NCBI GenBank assembly: GCA_013288485.1
Contig: JABDBW010000019.1
Coordinates: 1 to 37,884 of the forward strand
Source: Bacteroidota bacterium
GTDB lineage: Bacteria; Bacteroidota; Bacteroidia; Sphingobacteriales; Sphingobacteriaceae
Length of the DNA: 37,884 bases
Direction of reading: 5' to 3'
Under the pieces are notes generated by a model that searched no databases, was not told the origin of the DNA, and worked only from the letters and a program-made list of their open reading frames with translations. Shown here one piece after another: positions 8,312 to 16,708 of the stretch. Made by a program: the position numbers and the translations under genes. Every line of letters begins with the position of its first letter. Positions within the stretch are counted from its first letter, which is position 1.

Positions 8312-8626
8312 TCAAACATTTTTAGTTCTTTGTTCCCAAATTTTAGGGTTCCTGCTCGTATGAATAATAGCAAAAATCTCCAAAACTTGGTTTTCTTCAT
8401 CAATTATAAAATGAATTAAAAAAGGAAATTTATTTACGAGAGTACAACGCACATTGCTATAACGGATACTGTGGCCATCAGCACTATTTTTTAGCGTGTT
8501 GATTTGCTGTCTGACATTTTTCTGAAAACGGGAACCCAATTTTGGTAAGCGTTCATTATACCAATCAGTCGCTTCCTGTATATCCAATAAAGCGGCGTCA
8601 CTGATTTTTACCTTATAGGATTTCAT
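8312..8626 (-). CDS. RelE/ParE-family toxin
   Basis: The 104-residue protein has the RelE/ParE layout. An N-terminal strand (YKVKISDAALLDIQEATDWYNE) leads into a helical pair, then the strand segment SIRYSNVRCTLVNKFPFLIHFIIDEE and the C-terminal motif EIFAIIHTSRNPKIW. This family acts as mRNA interferases or gyrase inhibitors, and sequence alone does not say which. Its ATG directly follows the stop codon of the antitoxin gene (TAA then ATG at 8624-8629), so translation is coupled. Length is typical. Reading is intact, so the pair may be active. Confidence 0.88.
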   Translation of the reverse strand: MKSYKVKISDAALLDIQEATDWYNERLPKLGSRFQKNVRQQINTLKNSADGHSIRYSNVRCTLVNKFPFLIHFIIDEENQVLEIFAIIHTSRNPKIWEQRTKNV

Positions 8627-8854
8627 TTATGGCACAAGCCTTTTTGATGCCTCTTCCCAATCCAGCATTGTTTCAGGGTTTTGCCTGGCCCTTTTTATTC
8701 TATCCATTACCAACTCCTGGTGTTCGATTGGAATAGAGCCATTCTCATCCCAAATTATTTCATTCAACTTTAATTTTTCTTTAGGACTGAGTTGCTTTAC
8801 TGCCTCCATTAATTGTTGAAAGTTAATAGGTATATTTTTTTTTGTCGTATCCAT
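8627..8854 (-). CDS. Antitoxin of RelE/ParE pair (addiction module component family)
   Basis: This 75-residue protein lies immediately upstream of the toxin on the same strand. It has a helical N-terminus (FQQLMEAVKQLSPKEKLKLNEII) and the C-terminal segment HQELVMDRIKRARQNPETMLDWEEASKRL, which fits the putative addiction-module component family that partners ParE/RelE toxins in many bacteria. Antitoxins of this kind usually bind and neutralise the toxin and often repress their own promoter. TATTTTTG lies about 30 nt upstream on the minus strand (near 8884-8891) and could be a -7 element, but the -33 partner is not evident. Confidence 0.85.
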   Translation of the reverse strand: MDTTKKNIPINFQQLMEAVKQLSPKEKLKLNEIIWDENGSIPIEHQELVMDRIKRARQNPETMLDWEEASKRLVP

Positions 8855-8907
8855 ATTATATTTCGTTAATCAGGAACTATATTCAAAAATACAAAAATAA
8901 TCAGTAA

Positions 8908-10461
8908 TTACTTCGGCCCGTAAGTAACAATAGGAATGATCATTTCTTCTAATGAAATACCGCCATGCTGAAAAGTTTCATTATAAAAATTAACAAAATG
9001 ATTGTAGTTGTTGGGGTAAACAAAGTAGGTGTCTTCTTTGGCGAATACAAAGCTTGAGCTTACATGTAGCCTGGGCAGCATGGCATCGTGCGGGTTGCGT
9101 ACATGAAATACATCCTTAGGGTTAAAATTAAGGTTGCGGCCCTGTTTATAGCGCAAGTTGGTATTGGTATTCCGGTCGCCAATTATTTTACTTGGCTTTT
9201 TAACGCGAATGGTGCCGTGGTCGGTAGTGATAATTACGCGCGCTTGTTTTTGCGCTAAAAACTTAAGCAGGTCAAATAGCGGCGAATGTTCAAACCACGA
9301 AAGCGTTAACGAGCGGTAGGCAGCATCATCGCTGGCCAGTTCGCGTATCATTTGCATATCTGTGCGGGCATGCGAAAGCATATCCACAAAGTTATATACT
9401 ACAACGTTCAACTCATTTTTCATCAGGTTGCTTACCGAATCATTCAACGCGCGGCCTTCATCCAAATTTAAAATTTTATGGTACGAGTGTTTACAATCCT
9501 TGCGGTAAACACGGCTGATCTGGTCGGACAGGAAATCAGATTCATATAAGTTTTTACCGCCGTCATCCTCATCATTTTGCCACATTTCGGGATAGCGTTT
9601 CTCCATTTCCAACGGCATCAGGCCCGAAAAAATAGAATTTCGCGCATATTGAGTGGCAGTAGGTAAAATACTATAGTAGGTATCCTCCTCTTCCATCCTG
9701 AAATATTCGGATATTATCGGGTTAATGATCTTGAACTGATCATATCTTAAATTGTCTATCAATATAAAAAACACCGGGCCCTTGCCGTCAAGCTTCGGGA
9801 AAACCTTCTTTTTAAATAACTGGGTAGAACTGGCCGGCGCCGTATCGGGATTTTTTACCCAGTCAAGATAATTTTTTTCAACAAACTTGCAAAATTGCGT
9901 ATTGGCCTCTGCTTTTTGCATGGTCAATATTTCGTGCATCCCGGCATCCTCCAACTGCTGCAGTTCAAGCTCCCAATAGATCAGTTTTTTGTAAACATCA
10001 ACCCATTCCTGGTGGCTAAGGTTATCATTAAGCGTAATGCCCAGGTTCCTGAAATCCTGCTGATAGGCCATCGTTGTTTTTTCGGTAACCAACCGCTTAT
10101 TCTCCGTCAGTTTTTTTATGGTGAGCAGTATTTGTTTGGGGTGTACAGGTTTTATCAGGTAATCGTCAATTTTCGATCCTATGGCATCCTCCATCAAATA
10201 TTCCTCCTCGCTTTTGGTTATCATTACGATAGGAACGTCGTTATTTACATTTTTTATTTGCGACAAGGTTTCCAGCCCGGTGAGGCCGGGCATATTTTCG
10301 TCTAAAAAAACAAGATCAAAATAGTTATTTTTGAAAGCTTCAACGGCATCGTTTCCATTGGTTACCGTGGTAACTTTATAACCCTTTTCGTTTAAAAAAA
10401 GTATATGTGGTTTTAACAGGTCAATCTCATCATCAGCCCATAATATTGTAGTGTCCTGCAT
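8908..10461 (-). CDS. porX: Response regulator with PglZ domain, PorX type (type IX secretion control)
   Basis: The protein has 517 residues. Residues 1-120 form a receiver domain: acidic pocket DD near 10-11, phospho-acceptor Asp54 in VFLDENMPG, Thr82 in MITKS and Lys104 in YLIKPVHP. The rest is a PglZ domain of the alkaline phosphatase superfamily, with Asp236 in FILIDNLRYDQ, the nucleophile region LPTATQYARN (Thr268/Thr270), VDMLSH (Asp360, His364), ITTDHG (Asp414, His415) and FQHGG (His499). PorX is known in Bacteroidota to regulate type IX secretion, with the kinase PorY and a sigma factor, and its PglZ domain has been reported to have phosphodiesterase activity. No T9SS gene or histidine kinase lies nearby, so it is an orphan regulator here. 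It is divergent from the HD-domain gene. Confidence 0.95.
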   Translation of the reverse strand: MQDTTILWADDEIDLLKPHILFLNEKGYKVTTVTNGNDAVEAFKNNYFDLVFLDENMPGLTGLETLSQIKNVNNDVPIVMITKSEEEYLMEDAIGSKIDDYLIKPVHPKQILLTIKKLTENKRLVTEKTTMAYQQDFRNLGITLNDNLSHQEWVDVYKKLIYWELELQQLEDAGMHEILTMQKAEANTQFCKFVEKNYLDWVKNPDTAPASSTQLFKKKVFPKLDGKGPVFFILIDNLRYDQFKIINPIISEYFRMEEEDTYYSILPTATQYARNSIFSGLMPLEMEKRYPEMWQNDEDDGGKNLYESDFLSDQISRVYRKDCKHSYHKILNLDEGRALNDSVSNLMKNELNVVVYNFVDMLSHARTDMQMIRELASDDAAYRSLTLSWFEHSPLFDLLKFLAQKQARVIITTDHGTIRVKKPSKIIGDRNTNTNLRYKQGRNLNFNPKDVFHVRNPHDAMLPRLHVSSSFVFAKEDTYFVYPNNYNHFVNFYNETFQHGGISLEEMIIPIVTYGPK

Positions 10462-10642
10462 GGTATATGTATAATATCAAAAAAATAATGTCGTTCAGTA
10501 AATCAATACTTCAATAAACTTACCGATATAACCTCAAAGCAAGTGTTTTGTTATGAATTATAGCGAACATTAACAAATATTAACAAATATAAACTATATT
10601 GTTTACCATAATTTAACACTTTTGCAGCGTTTAACCTACACA

Positions 10643-11869
10643 TTGAATAAAAAGAAAATTATTAACGACCCGGTCTACGGGTTTATAAGCATACCTACCG
10701 AACTGGTGTTCGACCTGATCGAGCATCCTTATTTTCAGCGGCTGCGGTATATTAAACAATTGGGCATGACCCACCTGGTTTATCCAGGCGCGCTGCATAC
10801 CCGTTTTCACCACGCGCTGGGCGCTATGCACCTGATGAAGATGACCATAGAGACGCTGCGCAGCAAGGGCCACGCCATTAGCGCCGAAGAGGAAGAAGCG
10901 GTAACCATAGCTATATTATTGCATGATATCGGGCACGGCCCGTTCTCGCACGCCCTGGAGAATACCATTGTTAAAGAAATATCGCACGAAGATATCTCGG
11001 CGCTGTTAATGAATAACCTGAACGAACAGTTTAACGGGCGCCTGGCTATGGCTATCAATATTTTTAATAATACTTACCCGCGGCGGTTTTTGCATGAACT
11101 GGTATCGAGCCAGTTGGATATGGACAGGTTGGATTACCTGAACCGCGACAGTTTTTTTACCGGCGTATCCGAAGGTATCATCAGTTCAGATCGTATTATA
11201 AAAATGCTCAATGTTAAGGACGACCATATTGTTATTGAAGAAAAGGGCATCTACTCGGTTGAGAAATTTATAATTGCCCGCCGGTTAATGTACTGGCAGG
11301 TTTACCTGCATAAAACCGTAATAGCCGCCGAACAATTATTGGTTAAAATACTGGAGCGCAGCCGCGAACTGGCATTAAACGGCAAGAAGCTGTTCGCGAC
11401 ACCTGCCCTTGATCATTTTCTTACCCAAACATTAAGCCGCGAAGAATTTATGAAGGGAACCAACCACCTGGAAATATTTACTGGCCTGGATGATACTGAT
11501 ATTTTATCGGCGGTAAAGGTATGGGCCCTGAGCGATGATTTTGTGCTGGCGAAGTTATGCAGCGATTTTGTGCATCGTAAACTTTTTCATGTCGATATTA
11601 CCAATGAGCCGGCTGACGAACGCATAGTGGCTGGTTTGGTGCAGAAGGCTGTTAAAAAATATGGCATAACAACCAGCGAGGCTTCGTATTTTGTTTTTAC
11701 AGATTCGATAAGAAATAACGCGTATAGGCCTGGTGATGGCAACATCCGTATTTTGATGAAAGATGGTACTATAAAAGATATTGCAGCCGCCAGCGACAAT
11801 TCGAATTTGGAAGCATTGGTTAAAACTGTAAAAAAATATATACTTTGCTATAGCAAGGATTTAGTTTGA
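10643..11869 (+). CDS. HD-domain phosphohydrolase (dGTPase-like)
   Basis: The protein has 408 residues if started at the TTG at 10643, giving MNKKKIINDPVYGFISIP, which I recall as the usual N-terminus of this Bacteroidota family. An upstream TTG at 10622 adds seven residues, and no ATG is available. The metal-binding HD signature is clear: HTRFHHALGAMH at about residues 53-64 and ILLHDIGHGPFSHALE at about 92-107, with a later Asp in SQLDMDRLDYL. The family resembles dGTP triphosphohydrolases, but the substrate is unproven. CACTTTTG at 10617-10624 resembles a -7 element, which would put transcription start just upstream of 10643 and favours the shorter protein. It heads the lipid A gene block on the plus strand. 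Confidence 0.88.
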   Translation: MNKKKIINDPVYGFISIPTELVFDLIEHPYFQRLRYIKQLGMTHLVYPGALHTRFHHALGAMHLMKMTIETLRSKGHAISAEEEEAVTIAILLHDIGHGPFSHALENTIVKEISHEDISALLMNNLNEQFNGRLAMAINIFNNTYPRRFLHELVSSQLDMDRLDYLNRDSFFTGVSEGIISSDRIIKMLNVKDDHIVIEEKGIYSVEKFIIARRLMYWQVYLHKTVIAAEQLLVKILERSRELALNGKKLFATPALDHFLTQTLSREEFMKGTNHLEIFTGLDDTDILSAVKVWALSDDFVLAKLCSDFVHRKLFHVDITNEPADERIVAGLVQKAVKKYGITTSEASYFVFTDSIRNNAYRPGDGNIRILMKDGTIKDIAAASDNSNLEALVKTVKKYILCYSKDLV

Positions 11870-11870
11870 C

Positions 11871-11937
11871 GTTCTACGTTTAACTCATAATTTAAAAAAC
11901 ACGTATAACGTTAAACGTACAACATATAACATTAAAC
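11871..11937. repeat. Short-word intergenic repeat (ACGTTTAAC / GTTAAACGT)
   Basis: The gap between the HD gene and lpxD is filled with variants of one word: TACGTTTAAC near 11876 and its complement GTTAAACGTA near 11910, plus related pieces ACGTATAACG and ACATATAACATTAAAC. Together they can form a 10-bp stem. It probably terminates the HD-gene transcript, but there is no long T-run. Confidence 0.5.
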
Positions 11938-11939
11938 TT

Positions 11940-11947
11940 TAAATTTG
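11940..11947 (+). promoter_or_regulatory. TAnnTTTG box abutting the lpxD start
   Basis: TAAATTTG matches the Bacteroidota -7 consensus and ends only 4 nt before the lpxD ATG. If used as a promoter, the lpxD transcript would be almost leaderless. No good -33 TTTG is present at the expected distance, so this is tentative. Confidence 0.35.
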
Positions 11948-11951
11948 CCCG

Positions 11952-12998
11952 ATGCAATTTACAGCCCAGGAGATAGCTTTTTTACTCAACGGAACAGTTG
12001 AAGGAGATCCGTTAGTACCGGTTAATCAACTGGCTAAAATAGAGGAGGCCGGTGCGGGTGCGCTATCGTTTTTGGCTAACCCAAAATACGAACAGTACCT
12101 GTACAGCACCAATGCTTCTATAGTTATTGTTAATAATGACCTTGTGCTTGCAGAGCCGGTAAAAGCTACATTAATACGGGTTGAAAATGCTTACAGTGCG
12201 TTTTCTGTATTGCTTGAAAAATACAATACTATCAAATTAAATAAAAGCGGAATTGAGCAGCCTTGTTTTATACATCCATCAGCACAAATTGGCCAAAATG
12301 TTTATGTAGGCGCGTTTGCCTACATTGGCCCCGGCGTAAAACTAGGCGATAACAGCAAAGTATATCCCAACACATATATTGCCGATAATGTAATCATCGG
12401 TAAAAACTCTACCTTGTTTTCGGGTGTAAAAGTATATTTTGATTGTGTTATTGGCGATAATGTAATTATACACTCGGGCGCTATAATTGGTAGCGATGGC
12501 TTCGGTTTTGCACCATCGGCTGATGGTACTTATCAGAAGATAAGCCAGATAGGGAATGTGATACTGGAAGATAATGTTGAGGTTGGCTCAAATACCACGA
12601 TCGACAGAGCAACGATGGGCTCAACCATTATACGCAAAGGTGTAAAGCTGGATAACCAGGTGCAGGTAGCGCATAATGTGGAGATCGGCGAAAATACGGT
12701 AGTAGCTGCGCAAACAGGTATATCAGGCAGCGCTAAAATTGGCGAAAGCGTAATATTAGGCGGCCAGGTTGGTGTAGTGGGCCATATCAGTATTGCTAAA
12801 GGCTCGCAGGTACAGGGGCAATCAGGCATAGGCCGTACCATTACAGAAGAAAATAAAAAATGGGCCGGCAGTCCGGCTGTTCCATACAGCAATAATATGC
12901 GGTCGCAAGTGGTAATACAGCGGCTGCCTGAACTGGAAAAAAGAATTGAAGAATTAGAAAAAATAATTGCTGAATTGCGCAAGGACAGCGTTCATTAG
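11952..12998 (+). CDS. lpxD: UDP-3-O-acylglucosamine N-acyltransferase LpxD
   Basis: LpxD adds the second 3-hydroxyacyl chain, from acyl-ACP, to UDP-3-O-acylglucosamine in lipid A synthesis in the cytoplasm. The protein has 348 residues, the usual length. The N-terminal uridine-binding domain ([23 protein letters not shown] region) is followed by left-handed beta-helix hexapeptide repeats (about 105-310), including [13 protein letters not shown] and [11 protein letters not shown], whose His is the expected catalytic base. A C-terminal helix ([21 protein letters not shown]) provides trimer contacts. lpxC-fabZ follows after 17 nt, so the genes form one operon. The start is fixed by the conserved [12 protein letters not shown]. 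Confidence 0.97.
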   Translation: MQFTAQEIAFLLNGTVEGDPLVPVNQLAKIEEAGAGALSFLANPKYEQYLYSTNASIVIVNNDLVLAEPVKATLIRVENAYSAFSVLLEKYNTIKLNKSGIEQPCFIHPSAQIGQNVYVGAFAYIGPGVKLGDNSKVYPNTYIADNVIIGKNSTLFSGVKVYFDCVIGDNVIIHSGAIIGSDGFGFAPSADGTYQKISQIGNVILEDNVEVGSNTTIDRATMGSTIIRKGVKLDNQVQVAHNVEIGENTVVAAQTGISGSAKIGESVILGGQVGVVGHISIAKGSQVQGQSGIGRTITEENKKWAGSPAVPYSNNMRSQVVIQRLPELEKRIEELEKIIAELRKDSVH

Positions 12999-13015
12999 TC
13001 AATGAACTAAATTAT

Positions 13016-14425
13016 ATGAATATAAAACAAAGAACTATTAAATCGCCTGTTTCCGTTTCAGGCTCCGGATTACATACAGGCGAAAAGGTGACCATGACCT
13101 TTAACCCCGCGCCTGAAAATCACGGCTATAAATTTAGAAGGATAGATGTAGAAGGCATGCCTGTAATTGATGCCGATGTAGATAACGTTACCGATACATC
13201 GCGCGGAACTACTATTTCACAAAATGGTGCCAGCGTGAGTACTATTGAACATGTTTTGGCGGCTTTGGTTGGCCTGGAGATCGATAATGTGCTGATAGAT
13301 ATGGATGGCCCCGAAACGCCTATTATGGATGGCAGTTCCATACAGTTTGTTGATGCTATTACAAAGGCAGGCTTGGTTGAACAGGAGGAGGATAGGGAAT
13401 ATTATCATATACCTTATAACATTCATTATGAAGAGCCCGACCGCAAGGTAGAAATGGTAGCTATGCCGCTTGACGATTACCGTTTTACCTGTATGGTTGA
13501 TTATAATTCGCAGGTATTGGGCAGCCAGCATGCCAGTATTTCTACTATTTCCGAATTTGAAAAAGAGATAGCCTCATGCCGTACCTTCTGTTTTTTACAT
13601 GAGCTGGAAATGTTATTACAGCACGATCTGATAAAGGGCGGCGACCTGAATAACGCGATCGTGGTGGTTGATAAGAAAGTTGATGAGGAGGAGTTGGCGC
13701 ATTTAGCCAAACTTTTTAACCGGAAAGATATAAAAGTGGCGCCGCAGGGTATATTAAATAATGTTGAACTGCGCCATCAAAATGAACCGGCAAGACATAA
13801 GCTGCTGGATATGATCGGCGACCTGGCCTTGGTAGGTGTTCCGTTACGCGGACACATTATGGCTGCAAGGCCGGGCCACGCGGCAAACATAGCTTTTGCT
13901 AAAAAAATAAAAAACCTGATAAAAAAAGAACGCAGCCGCAAGCACTTTAAGGTTTACGACCCTAATATGCAACCGGTTTATGATACCGTGCAGATAATGA
14001 ATATTCTTCCGCACCGCCAGCCCATGTTAATGATCGATAAGATATTGGAGTTAACAAAAAGCCATGTGGTAGGGTTAAAAAATGTAACTATAAACGAAGA
14101 TATATTCAGGGGGCATTTCCCCGGTACGCCGCTGTTCCCAGGTGTATTGCAAATTGAAGCCATGGCCCAAACGGGCGGTATACTAGTTTTGAATACCGTG
14201 CCCGATCCTGAAAATTATATAACCCTGTTTTTAAAAATAGAGAACGCCCGGTTTAAAGACAAAGTAGTGCCCGGAGACACACTGATATTCCATTGCAATT
14301 TGCTGGCCCCCATACGCAGGGGCATAGCGCAAATGAAGGGTATAGGAATGGTGGGCAACCGTGTGGTAGTTGAAGCGGAGCTGATGGCTCAAATTGTAAA
14401 AAAGCAAAAACCTGAAGAAGTATGA
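13016..14425 (+). CDS. lpxC-fabZ: LpxC-FabZ fusion: UDP-3-O-acyl-GlcNAc deacetylase / 3-hydroxyacyl-ACP dehydratase
   Basis: The protein has 469 residues. The LpxC part (1-305) is the zinc deacetylase that commits to lipid A. His79 (STIEHVLAAL), His261 and Asp265 (RHKLLDMIGDL) fit the metal site, and His288 (RPGHAANIAF) the catalytic His. The FabZ part (about 320-469) is a hot-dog dehydratase, with His333 in LPHRQPML, GHFPGTPLFPGV at 366-377 (catalytic His367) and Glu381 in QIEAMAQTGG. The fusion is a known Bacteroidota arrangement, joining the committed step of lipid A synthesis to the dehydratase that competes for the same hydroxyacyl-ACP pool. Its stop overlaps the lpxA start (ATGA at 14422-14425), so translation is coupled. 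Confidence 0.97.
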   Translation: MNIKQRTIKSPVSVSGSGLHTGEKVTMTFNPAPENHGYKFRRIDVEGMPVIDADVDNVTDTSRGTTISQNGASVSTIEHVLAALVGLEIDNVLIDMDGPETPIMDGSSIQFVDAITKAGLVEQEEDREYYHIPYNIHYEEPDRKVEMVAMPLDDYRFTCMVDYNSQVLGSQHASISTISEFEKEIASCRTFCFLHELEMLLQHDLIKGGDLNNAIVVVDKKVDEEELAHLAKLFNRKDIKVAPQGILNNVELRHQNEPARHKLLDMIGDLALVGVPLRGHIMAARPGHAANIAFAKKIKNLIKKERSRKHFKVYDPNMQPVYDTVQIMNILPHRQPMLMIDKILELTKSHVVGLKNVTINEDIFRGHFPGTPLFPGVLQIEAMAQTGGILVLNTVPDPENYITLFLKIENARFKDKVVPGDTLIFHCNLLAPIRRGIAQMKGIGMVGNRVVVEAELMAQIVKKQKPEEV

Positions 14426-15207
14426 TCCAGCCGTTAGCATATATACATCCGCAAGCCAAAATAGCCGACAATGTAGTAATTGAGCCCTTTGTTACCATAC
14501 ATAAGGATGTTGAGATAGGCGAAGGCACCTGGATAGGCTCCAACTCCGTAATTATGGATGGGGCGCGTATTGGGAAAAATTGCCGGATCTTTCCGGGCGC
14601 GGTAGTTTCGGCGCCGCCGCAGGACCTGAAATATAAAGGCGAGCCCAGTACGGTAACCGTAGGCGATAACACAGTTATCCGCGAATGCGTAACCCTTAAC
14701 CGCGGTACCGCTTTAGATAAAAATACCACTACCATAGGCAGCAATTGTTTATTGATGGCCTATGTACACGTAGCGCATGATTGTGTTATTGGCGATAATG
14801 TAATAATTGCCAACGCCGTGCAGCTTGCCGGGCACATTAACGTTTATGATTATGCCTTTATTGGCGGAACATCGGCCGTGCACCAGTTTGTTGAGATCGG
14901 CGCACACTGCATGATATCGGGCGGTTCGCTGGTGCGTAAGGATGTGCCCCCATTTACAAAAGCGGGTCGTGAGCCTTTATCTTATATAGGTATAAATTCT
15001 GTTGGCTTACGCCGCAGAGGTTATTCGGCAACTACCATCAATGAGATACAGGAAATATACCGCATTATATTCCTGAAAAAGTATAATATGACCAAGGCGC
15101 TTGATATTATTGAGGCCGAGTTTAACCCTACTGTTGAAAGGGACGAGATCATCAATTTTGTTCAAAACTCGCAGCGGGGCATTATGAAAGGGTTTGGCAG
15201 TAGTTAG
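14422..15207 (+). CDS. lpxA: UDP-N-acetylglucosamine acyltransferase LpxA
   Basis: LpxA transfers a 3-hydroxyacyl chain from ACP to the 3-OH of UDP-GlcNAc, the first step of lipid A synthesis. The protein has 261 residues, normal for the family. Hexapeptide repeats run from about residue 5 to 190 (for example VVIEPFVTIHKDVEIGEG). The catalytic His region is AYVHVAHDCVIGDN (about 113-126), and the substrate motif GGTSAVHQFVEIGAH follows. The C-terminal helical domain (TINEIQEIYRIIF onward) is typical. The ATG overlaps the lpxC-fabZ stop by 4 nt. A perfect 20-bp inverted repeat begins 3 nt after the stop, so the lipid A operon probably ends here. Confidence 0.97.
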   Translation: MIQPLAYIHPQAKIADNVVIEPFVTIHKDVEIGEGTWIGSNSVIMDGARIGKNCRIFPGAVVSAPPQDLKYKGEPSTVTVGDNTVIRECVTLNRGTALDKNTTTIGSNCLLMAYVHVAHDCVIGDNVIIANAVQLAGHINVYDYAFIGGTSAVHQFVEIGAHCMISGGSLVRKDVPPFTKAGREPLSYIGINSVGLRRRGYSATTINEIQEIYRIIFLKKYNMTKALDIIEAEFNPTVERDEIINFVQNSQRGIMKGFGSS

Positions 15208-15209
15208 GA

Positions 15210-15268
15210 GTTGATGGATGATAGTTCATAGTTCATAGCTTTTTTACCATGAACTATCATCCATCAAC
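15210..15268 (+). terminator. 20-bp perfect inverted repeat after lpxA
   Basis: The left arm (15210-15229) and right arm (15249-15268) are exact complements: GTTGATGGATGATAGTTCAT with ATGAACTATCATCCATCAAC. The 19-nt loop contains a T-run. The words GTTCATA and TATGAAC recur on both sides up to 15296. It is probably a terminator and has no clear trailing U-tract after the right arm. Confidence 0.65.
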
Positions 15269-15299
15269 TATGAACTATGAACCAACAACTATGAACCAA

Positions 15300-15926
15300 A
15301 TGAAGATCACGCTCGAAAACATTGGCCGCCGTTTTAACCGCGACTGGATCTTCAGGGGTATCGACTATACTTTTAACGGCGGGGAAACCTACGCTATATT
15401 AGGGCCGAATGGCTCGGGTAAATCAACCTTATTACAGGTGTTAAACGGCAGCCTGTCGCCATCAGCAGGTACTATCAGCTATTTTCATGAAGATAAACCA
15501 GTTGAGGTTGAACAGGTTTTTCAGCACCTTAGCCTTGCCGCCCCTTATCTCGAACTGATAGAAGAATTCACGTTGGATGAAATGATAACTTTTCATTTCA
15601 AGTTCAAAGGATATAAGAAAGGTATAAATAAGGAGCAAATTATTGACCTGCTTAATTTACCGGGCAGCAAAAATAAAGACATCCGCTATTTTTCATCGGG
15701 CATGAAGCAGCGGCTAAAACTGGCGCTTGCTTTTTGCGCCGATACCCCCATACTCATGCTGGATGAACCCACATCAAATTTAGATGCACAGGGCGTTGAC
15801 TGGTATTTAAACCTTGTACAGCAATTTGCTGCAAACCGGCTCACCATCATTTGCTCCAACCAGGAACAGGAATATGGGTTTTGTAAGCATAGGTTGAATA
15901 TTTCGGATTATAAGGTAAAAGGCTAA
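15300..15926 (+). CDS. ABC transporter ATP-binding protein
   Basis: The protein has 208 residues from the ATG at 15300 (MKITLENIGRRFNRDWIF). Longer starts at 15249, 15270 and 15291 are rejected or disfavoured because their extra residues are encoded by the preceding inverted repeat. Walker A is GPNGSGKST (about residues 36-44), the signature is FSSGMKQRLKLAL, and Walker B is PILMLDEPTSNLD. This is a short single-domain ATPase. No membrane partner is encoded nearby, so the substrate is unknown; it may act with a distant permease in the style of CcmA-like subunits. The stop codon sits inside the first arm of the downstream hairpin (15921-15958). Confidence 0.9.
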   Translation: MKITLENIGRRFNRDWIFRGIDYTFNGGETYAILGPNGSGKSTLLQVLNGSLSPSAGTISYFHEDKPVEVEQVFQHLSLAAPYLELIEEFTLDEMITFHFKFKGYKKGINKEQIIDLLNLPGSKNKDIRYFSSGMKQRLKLALAFCADTPILMLDEPTSNLDAQGVDWYLNLVQQFAANRLTIICSNQEQEYGFCKHRLNISDYKVKG

Positions 15927-15958
15927 AGGTAAAAGGCAAAGGGTTTTTACCTTTAGCC
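15921..15958 (+). terminator. Hairpin terminator overlapping the ABC gene stop
   Basis: A perfect 14-bp stem joins GGCTAAAGGTAAAA (15921-15934) and TTTTACCTTTAGCC (15945-15958), with a 10-nt loop. The stop TAA (15924-15926) is part of the stem. The stem is made of repeats of the word GGTAAAAGG. Confidence 0.7.
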
Positions 15959-15976
15959 TCCCGATAGTTATCGGGA
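15959..15976. repeat. 18-bp palindromic element, copy 1
   Basis: TCCCGATAGTTATCGGGA has 8-bp arms and a 2-nt centre. Near-identical copies lie at 29395-29412 (inside a coding region) and 30690-30707. Confidence 0.8.
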
Positions 15977-15993
15977 TACCTTTCACCTCAAAA

Positions 15994-16024
15994 CTTGTTT
16001 CTTTCCGCATAACTAACTAAGTTT
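15994..16024 (+). promoter_or_regulatory. Promoter of efp (Bacteroidota type)
   Basis: CTTG ends at 15997 and TAAGTTTG spans 16018-16024 plus flank, with a 20-nt spacer between TTG and TAAGTTTG. This fits the TTTG-N19/20-TAnnTTTG consensus with one mismatch. The expected transcript start is near 16031, about 15 nt before the efp ATG. Confidence 0.65.
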
Positions 16025-16045
16025 GCGCCTCGATATAAAACTGAT

Positions 16046-16609
16046 ATGGCTAAAGCATCCGAAATAAAAAATGGCAACATCCTCCGCTTTAACGGGGAGT
16101 TATTACAGGTAGAAGAATTTTTACACCGTACCCCCGGTAATCTGCGCGCCTTTTACCAGGCCCGTATGCGTAATGTAAAAAGCGGCAAACTGGTTGAGTA
16201 CCGCTTCCGTACAGACGAGGATGTAACCATAGCCCGCGTTGAAACTAATGATTACCAGTATTTGTATGACGACGGTAATGAGCTGGTAATTATGGATAAT
16301 TCCACCTACGATCAGCATAACGTGCCCAAGGCTTTATTTGGTAACGCAGTGCGGTTTTTAAAAGAGGGCATGAACGTAATAGTTGCTTTTGAAAGTGAAG
16401 AACCTATAATGGGCCAGATACCCGGCTCTGTTGAACTGGAAATTACCTATACCGAACCCGCCGTGAAAGGCGATACCTCTACCGGCGCGTTAAAAAAAGC
16501 CACCGTTGAAACCGGAGCGGAGATCAATGTCCCCCTATTTATCAATATTGGCGATAAGGTAAAGGTTGATACCGCAAGCGGGGCGTATGTTGAGCGGGTA
16601 AAGGGGTAA
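16046..16609 (+). CDS. efp: Translation elongation factor P
   Basis: EF-P binds ribosomes stalled at consecutive prolines and helps peptide bond formation. The 187-residue protein has the three expected domains: the N-terminal KOW-like domain (1-64), an OB domain (about 65-128) and a second OB domain with GDKVKVDTASGAYVERVKG at the end. The tip of the loop that reaches the peptidyl-transferase centre reads TPGNLRAF (29-36), with Asn32 where E. coli has the modified Lys34. I recall this loop as usual in Bacteroidota. So neither the lysylation nor the rhamnosylation target residue is at the tip, and no modification gene is seen here. It has its own promoter and a strong terminator. Confidence 0.96.
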   Translation: MAKASEIKNGNILRFNGELLQVEEFLHRTPGNLRAFYQARMRNVKSGKLVEYRFRTDEDVTIARVETNDYQYLYDDGNELVIMDNSTYDQHNVPKALFGNAVRFLKEGMNVIVAFESEEPIMGQIPGSVELEITYTEPAVKGDTSTGALKKATVETGAEINVPLFINIGDKVKVDTASGAYVERVKG

Positions 16610-16610
16610 T

Positions 16611-16632
16611 CCCCCGGCCCCTGAAGGGGAGC
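16611..16632. repeat. G/C-rich palindromic fragment (CCCCCGG...GGGGAG)
   Basis: CCCCCGGCCCCTGAAGGGGA contains the stem CCCCT-GA-AGGGG. It resembles the core of the 40-bp inverted repeat at 28658-28797 (TCCCCCGGTAGGGGAG), so it may be a worn or related copy. Confidence 0.45.
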
Positions 16633-16642
16633 AATAACGAAA

Positions 16643-16686
16643 TATAAACAGCAAAGCCTCCAAAATTGAAGGCTTTGCTGTTTATA
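16643..16686 (+). terminator. Strong terminator after efp
   Basis: A perfect 17-bp stem joins TATAAACAGCAAAGCCT (16643-16659) and AGGCTTTGCTGTTTATA (16670-16686), with a 10-nt loop. It lies 33 nt after the efp stop. It also isolates the following toxin-antitoxin pair. Confidence 0.8.
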
Positions 16687-16708
16687 AATAATTGCCTTAT
16701 CTTTGAGT

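Noticed and set aside
12533..12982. 149-codon minus-strand frame inside lpxD
   Set aside because: Shadow of hexapeptide-repeat codons of lpxD.
14253..14744. 163-codon minus-strand frame over lpxC-fabZ and lpxA
   Set aside because: Entirely within well-supported genes on the plus strand and without family features.
15249..15299. Longer N-terminus for the ABC ATPase (starts at 15249, 15270 or 15291)
   Set aside because: Codons come from the inverted repeat after lpxA; homologous sequence begins at 15300.
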